Under the pieces are notes generated by a model. The model was not told the DNA's origin and ran no database searches. It was given only the letters and a program-made list of their open reading frames with translations. A stretch of 8,432 nucleotides of DNA from Kiritimatiellia bacterium (lineage in GTDB: Bacteria > Verrucomicrobiota > Kiritimatiellia > RFP12 > UBA1067). The DNA is taken from the NCBI GenBank assembly GCA_017479035.1, contig JAFVCR010000203.1:1-8432 (forward strand). Reading direction: 5' to 3'. Position numbers and translations under genes: made by a program. Below are positions 4,429 to 8,432 of the stretch, piece by piece (position 1 is the first letter of the stretch; each line of letters opens with the position of its first letter).

Positions 4429-7400
4429 ACCTATAACCCTTTTCGGACGATTCGCGGTATTTTTTCCAGTCACGGTATAGCGGCACGTTAATCTTGCCGA
4501 ATTTGTCAAGAAATTCTCCGATTTCGTCAAGAACTTCATCACCGGTCTTTGGGTGGTCAAACAACCCCTGTGCAAGGGCAATGACCGTTTCCGTGTTGCG
4601 CTCCGCCCAATCCAACGCCGGAATCGGGGACTTGTTGCCGCCGAAAGCACGGCCTTTGAAGGCGTAGTTAAGCGAATTTACGCAGGTTGCACCCGCCATG
4701 AAAAGCGCACCGTATGGGCCGGTAAGCATGGAGACAAACCAATCTTTCATCTGGTCGTCGGAAGGGTCTTTGCCCAACGCGGCGCGGAAAACCTCGCCCG
4801 CCCAGAAATACGCGCTCGAAAGGGCAAAGTGATTCAAGAACACCGCCCTTGCCGCCCGTCCATACCGTGCAAGTTCCCCCGGACGCGCCGCGACTTCCCG
4901 GAGAGCCCTCATCTGGTATTGCAGATACTGGTGCTGCGTGGAAAGAAACTGGTAAAGCAGTCTCCCTAGTTTATTGCGCCTCTGGAACGATGCCTGGTTT
5001 TCAATGCGCGACGACTGTTGCGTTCGCTCTACAAGCATCCATGTATAGGCCATCGCGTTTTCTTTGGACATTCCCCGCGCCAATGCGTCGCGGTATATTC
5101 CCTGCCCGATCACGAGCGCGGGGACGTTGTCGCCAACGCGGTTCAATATCATGCCGTTTATAAACCATTTTTTAAGCCCCCTTGCGTCCAGCCCTCTCAA
5201 AGCGTTTGCGACTTCCTCGGAGTTGCCGCCCTCCCAACGGTTCTTGCGCTCCTCGCTGTTCCAAATCTCCTTCATGGCGGCAACGCCGTCGGGCGTGAAT
5301 GCGCTTGCCATGTGCCGCGCAGTGTTCCACAGCCCGATTTCAAACCCGAACGCGGGGATTGACGTTGTTTGTTTGAGCATCGCCCCCGCATTGCCGCTCA
5401 ACGCGGCCAACGCCGCCCATCCGCGCAAAATGTCCGTGTAGTATTCCACGCCCGCCGTGGAACGGTCGTATTTGCCGTGTCCTACGAGGATGTCCGTAAT
5501 CGCGCCCAGCATCTGGTCGTTCGCCTTTGCGCCGTGCGTCGCTTTTATGGCGTCTTGGAGTTCCGCACGTCCGAAGATGCCGCGCATTTCAAGCCCCAGC
5601 CGCGAATGCGTCTGCCACTGTATGGCCTCGTCCATGCGCGACATGAACATTTGCAGAATGTCGGCGCGGGTGTCGAAGTCCCGGACATTGCGGACGCGGG
5701 GGGTGAGTGCGCGTGGAAACACCGCCCAACCCGCAGCGTCCGGCTTTTCAAGCCCGCTTTCGTTCAAAAGCATCTTCACGGGGAAGTAATTAGGCAGTTC
5801 CGCATAAACGCCTATGCCGAACAAATCCTCGGACGCTTCGGAAAGCCCCTTGCGGTTTTCCTCATACCATTTGCCTATCCAGTCCAAAAGCCGCAGATCC
5901 TGCACCGTGAAAAGCCGCCGCAACGCCGCCGCCTGTCCAGTGCGCTTGTTGTGTTCTATCGCGTCGTGGTAGCCGCCCGTCCAGAGCGTCTTTTTCTCGC
6001 CCGTCTCCGGGTCTGTGTATTCGGTCTTCACGCCCTCTTGCAGGAGCGAAACGTAAAGTTGCATCGCGCGGCCTTTGGTGGGGGTGATTCGCACTCCCCC
6101 GACCGTCCCCATGAACGGCGCGAACGCCGCATCTTCCTTGCAGAGTTCCTTCACCGCGTCCTTGAAGTTCTTGCCGTATATCGTCTCCACCGCCGCCTTG
6201 AATGCCGTTGCGTGGCGGCGTTTCAGCGTGGCCGCCCTCGTCCCGCTTTTCTGGATTTCCAGTTCCAGCCATTGCAGAACCTTCTCCGCCTCGCCGCGCT
6301 CTTTCTCCGGCGCAAACCGCGCCATGTCCCGCAAGAGATTCATGAAGGACAAATGCCCTTGCAGATAGGAGTTCCACAATTCGCCCATGCCGCGCCCTTC
6401 GCGCGTCCACTTGCGCTTGGGGTCTGCAAACGCGGCGGCAAGTATTTGCGCGGCTCTCTCCGTGCGGTTTTCGCGCTCCGTTATGCGCCGCGCGATGTCC
6501 TCGCCGCCTTTTTCGCCCTTCTCCTGCCACTTTGCAAGCGCATCGTCAATCTCTCCTACGCGCTTGTATTTAAGCCCTCCCCATTCGCGCAAAACGGAAA
6601 TCTTGCGCGACAAGTCCGCATTCATGCGCGACTGGTCGAACTCCCGCCCTTCAACCGCGAAACTCTGCTGCGCCGCGTCCAGAAGCCCCGTCAAGCGTTC
6701 CAGTTCCTGTTCCACGTGCGCGGGCGTCCACTTCATCACGTTGCGCATATACCGCGCTTCCAGTTCAAGGGAAGTCGGCACTTTGCGAGCGTCCGTGGCC
6801 GTCGCCTCCGCCTTGCCGGGTTTGAAACGACCCCTTGCGCCGAAGTTCTTTTTAAGGAGCGTCTCCAGTTTGTCTATGAGTTCCGTCTTCTTTTCGCGCA
6901 CTCTGCGGCGGTTTATCACCGCCCCGGCATATTCCATCTCCCGCAGCAGCTGTTCCCGCGTCCGGCAGTTGCCGAACTCCAAAACCGCCTTTATCGCGCT
7001 CTCGCGCCCTTGGGAGTATGTCGTGGACTTCACCAGATCCATATACACGCTCTGCGCCGTCTTGCGGAAGAATTCAAGCGCAACCTCCGTGGCGGAAAAC
7101 GGGTTCAACAGCCCCGTCGATTCGTGCGAACTGTTCCATTGCCGCTTGGCCACTTCCTGCACGAACAACGCCAGATGGCGCGGGTCTTGCAGGTCGATTG
7201 CGTATTTCTTCGCCTCGATGAAGAAGTCCGGCAGTTCCTCGGCGTCCGTCTTTTCGCCCGTCGCTCCTTCCACGCCCTCTTTATCGTCCTTCTCGGCTTC
7301 TTCCTTCTCGCCGCGCTCCTCGGCGGCCTTGCGCTTGGCCTCTATCTCCTTGTCGTGAATGTCCTTGGCGGTTTTCACCATGTTGTCAACAGCCTTTTTG

Positions 7401-8011
7401 ATGCGCTCCTCAACGTCTTTCGGCTCGGGGGGCGCGGGGGTTGCGCCTGTCGCGGCGGCGACAATACCCTCTTTCGCCTCCTCGTCGTTGCGCTTGCCCT
7501 CGCCGCTTTCGGGCGGCCTGACCTTCGCGGGCAGGGTTGACGGCTCGTCGCGCAGACGCAAGACTGTTTCGGCAAGGTTTATGCCCAGCGTGTTTTCTAT
7601 CTCCTTCACCTCCATGCCGCTCTGCACCGCAATCAATTCTGCGGCGATTTCATTCATGCGCTTTTCAATCTTGCTTTCCATCTTGCCCAACTTGCGCCCC
7701 TCTTGGAGTTGCCGCCCCATCGCGGCGGCGAAATCCCCCTGCACGTCGTCCGCAAGATGTTTCAATACGTCCGATTCCGCAACTCCCCGCGCCAACGCTT
7801 CGCGGATTTGCGCGGCGTGGCGTTTCGCCTCCGCCATCACCCGCCACGCCTCGCCTTCGTTTTTCAGCAAGTCCCAGTCCGGGTGCATCCTCTCTATGAG
7901 TTGTTTTGCTTTTTTCAGCCAACTCTCGCGCTTGTGTTTGCCCTCCTCGCCGGACTTCTCCGCAAGCGGATTGAAGTGGCGCGATTCGCTCTTTGCAAGT
8001 TCCGTCGCCAT
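4409..8011 (-). CDS. Large phage-type protein (polyvalent or internal virion-like), possibly 5'-frameshifted
   Basis: 1200 aa from the first ATG in frame. The N-terminal 900 residues are charged and helical, with a Lys/Glu-rich low-complexity stretch at about 190-270 and likely coiled coils. The C-terminal 300 residues hold a mobile-element style segment: TQQSS at 997-1001, then QASFQRRNKLGRLLYQFLS, then two hydrophobic helices at about 1055-1073 and 1092-1112. From memory, TQQS followed by an S/F-Q-R segment and weakly hydrophobic helices is typical of very large phage proteins thought to be injected with the DNA or to sit inside the virion; I cannot assign a specific domain. No enzyme motif is seen. 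ATG 8011 has no Shine-Dalgarno, and the same frame is open for 105 more codons (to 8326) with coding-like sequence, so the true start is probably upstream (see 8012-8330). The long plus-strand frame opposite is a shadow. No other phage genes are in the window. Confidence 0.75.
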   Translation of the reverse strand: MATELAKSESRHFNPLAEKSGEEGKHKRESWLKKAKQLIERMHPDWDLLKNEGEAWRVMAEAKRHAAQIREALARGVAESDVLKHLADDVQGDFAAAMGRQLQEGRKLGKMESKIEKRMNEIAAELIAVQSGMEVKEIENTLGINLAETVLRLRDEPSTLPAKVRPPESGEGKRNDEEAKEGIVAAATGATPAPPEPKDVEERIKKAVDNMVKTAKDIHDKEIEAKRKAAEERGEKEEAEKDDKEGVEGATGEKTDAEELPDFFIEAKKYAIDLQDPRHLALFVQEVAKRQWNSSHESTGLLNPFSATEVALEFFRKTAQSVYMDLVKSTTYSQGRESAIKAVLEFGNCRTREQLLREMEYAGAVINRRRVREKKTELIDKLETLLKKNFGARGRFKPGKAEATATDARKVPTSLELEARYMRNVMKWTPAHVEQELERLTGLLDAAQQSFAVEGREFDQSRMNADLSRKISVLREWGGLKYKRVGEIDDALAKWQEKGEKGGEDIARRITERENRTERAAQILAAAFADPKRKWTREGRGMGELWNSYLQGHLSFMNLLRDMARFAPEKERGEAEKVLQWLELEIQKSGTRAATLKRRHATAFKAAVETIYGKNFKDAVKELCKEDAAFAPFMGTVGGVRITPTKGRAMQLYVSLLQEGVKTEYTDPETGEKKTLWTGGYHDAIEHNKRTGQAAALRRLFTVQDLRLLDWIGKWYEENRKGLSEASEDLFGIGVYAELPNYFPVKMLLNESGLEKPDAAGWAVFPRALTPRVRNVRDFDTRADILQMFMSRMDEAIQWQTHSRLGLEMRGIFGRAELQDAIKATHGAKANDQMLGAITDILVGHGKYDRSTAGVEYYTDILRGWAALAALSGNAGAMLKQTTSIPAFGFEIGLWNTARHMASAFTPDGVAAMKEIWNSEERKNRWEGGNSEEVANALRGLDARGLKKWFINGMILNRVGDNVPALVIGQGIYRDALARGMSKENAMAYTWMLVERTQQSSRIENQASFQRRNKLGRLLYQFLSTQHQYLQYQMRALREVAARPGELARYGRAARAVFLNHFALSSAYFWAGEVFRAALGKDPSDDQMKDWFVSMLTGPYGALFMAGATCVNSLNYAFKGRAFGGNKSPIPALDWAERNTETVIALAQGLFDHPKTGDEVLDEIGEFLDKFGKINVPLYRDWKKYRESSEKGYRFNVTGD

Positions 8012-8330
8012 CGCGGCAACCGCAAGTTCGTGGTCGTCAAGTCTGTTGAATCGCGGGAATGCCTTGTTGAACTTCTCGGAACTCTTGCGGTCGAAATAGT
8101 TCTCTATCTGCCCTTCCAGAATCTGCTCTGCGATAGTCCTCTTGCGCCGCGCCTCCTGCGCATCATCCCCCGCCGCGACGGAAAGCCGCGAATCCCTCTT
8201 GACTTCTCCCGCCGGATTTGATAGAGTTGCGGTGTCGCCTCCCGCCAGAGGTCTTAATGCCGCCTTGGTGCGCTCCTCAAGCCGGGAGACACTGGAATAT
8301 CCCCAGTTTTTGACCCCTGAAACGGGTCAT
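8012..8330 (-). other. Likely missing N-terminus of the large phage-like gene, out of frame by one base
   Basis: The frame of the gene at 4409-8011 continues upstream to a stop at 8329-8327 without any ATG, GTG or TTG. The translation is protein-like (for example LEGQIENYFDRKSSEKF just before Met1, and SRLEERTKAALRPLAGG further up). An ATG at 8330-8328 begins a 17-codon frame, offset by one base, that stops at 8279-8277. Dropping one base from the GGGG (8317-8314) or AAAAA (8311-8307) run would give MTRFRVKNWGYSSVSRLEER and a 1306-aa product. The reading is inferred; alternatives are a rare non-AUG start, a programmed frameshift, a sequencing error or real decay. Confidence 0.5.
8291..8329. 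promoter_or_regulatory. Two adjacent inverted repeats over the possible start of the large gene
   Basis: ACTGG (8291-8295) pairs with CCAGT (8303-8307), which is followed by TTTT on the plus strand. TGACCC (8311-8316) pairs with GGGTCA (8324-8329) across seven bases. The second overlaps the ATG at 8330-8328. They could be an operator or a weak plus-strand terminator; nothing decides between these. Confidence 0.3.
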
Positions 8331-8337
8331 AGGCCTG

Positions 8338-8366
8338 ATTCTATTGGGCGGGGTGCATTTTTGGAA
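8338..8366 (-). promoter_or_regulatory. Weak candidate promoter for the large phage-like gene
   Basis: On the minus strand TTCCAA (8366-8361), 17 bp, TAGAAT (8343-8338), which would start transcription about at the ATG of 8330. The -35 is poor and there is no TG extension, so this is tentative. Confidence 0.25.
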
Positions 8367-8383
8367 GTGAAATAAGCGAAAAG

Positions 8384-8412
8384 TCGATTCCACTTGCCAG
8401 GTGTGGTATAAT
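8384..8412 (+). promoter_or_regulatory. Promoter reading off the right edge
   Basis: Consensus TATAAT (8407-8412) with TGG before it (extended -10) and a weak -35 TCGATT (8384-8389) at 17 bp. The start would fall near 8418-8419, on top of the ATG there. It is divergent from the large phage-like gene. Confidence 0.5.
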
Positions 8413-8417
8413 GCCAC

Positions 8418-8432
8418 ATGCCAAAAACCAAC
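8418..8432 (+). CDS. Start of a possible plus-strand gene, cut by the window edge
   Basis: ATG at 8418 followed by four sense codons (Met-Pro-Lys-Thr-Asn) up to the edge. There is no Shine-Dalgarno, but a consensus -10 ends five bases before the ATG, which would give a leaderless message. Too short to identify; an RNA gene starting here is equally possible. Confidence 0.3.

Noticed and set aside
5369..7540. 723-codon plus-strand open frame
   Set aside because: It lies antisense to the large phage-like gene, is rich in Arg/His/Pro strings typical of a shadow of a high-GC3 gene, and has no RBS. The minus frame has a normal protein composition and phage-like motifs.
8012..8432. Duplicated tRNA-Ser 3' end as an attachment site
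   Set aside because: No copy of the T-arm/acceptor sequence is present near the right end of the window.

Overview
The window is bacterial chromosomal DNA of moderately high GC. It carries E. coli-like sigma-70 promoters, Shine-Dalgarno sites and a tRNA-Ser with an encoded CCA. The protein sequences and the hairpin/9-bp repeat style lead me to guess a Gram-negative from the PVC side of the tree (Verrucomicrobiota/Lentisphaerota/Kiritimatiellota). That guess is weak because there is no marker gene here.

Left part (1-1275): two copies of a 106-108 bp tandem repeat (GC hairpins plus a 9-bp sub-repeat) end just upstream of a promoter and a complete GDP-L-fucose synthase gene (fcl/wcaG). This enzyme makes GDP-fucose for surface glycans. 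The gene ends at a hairpin terminator that can work in both directions.

Middle (1246-3870): the 407-bp gap after fcl is not empty. A good minus-strand promoter reads back to the same terminator and would make an RNA of about 238 nt that can fold but has no recognised family. Divergent from it, a second good promoter drives a 610-aa ETF:quinone-oxidoreductase-like flavoprotein with eight C-terminal Fe-S cysteines, followed by a terminator. The next gap holds the most striking element of the window: five copies of a 16-bp palindrome centred on GTATCGATAC, set exactly 22 bp apart, with unrelated 6-bp spacers. One copy carries a symmetric, compensated change.

Right part (3824-8432): a promoter and tRNA-Ser(GGA) come first. 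A small membrane protein with a strong RBS follows, and its 3' end overlaps by 20 bp the 3' end of a very large minus-strand gene. That gene encodes at least 1200 aa of charged, helical protein that looks like a large phage/mobile-element (polyvalent or internal virion type) protein. Its reading frame stays open for 105 codons upstream of the first ATG with no usual start codon. A one-base homopolymer change would join it to an ATG at 8330 that has a nearby promoter-like sequence, so the gene may be frameshifted. The window ends at a divergent promoter and the first codons of a plus-strand gene.

The genes do not form one pathway: these are separate transcription units. Promoters in the window share a TGN-TATAAT-like extended -10, four of them with a 17-bp spacer. 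No defence system, CRISPR array or insertion sequence is visible. The phage-like gene beside a tRNA suggests a mobile-element remnant.
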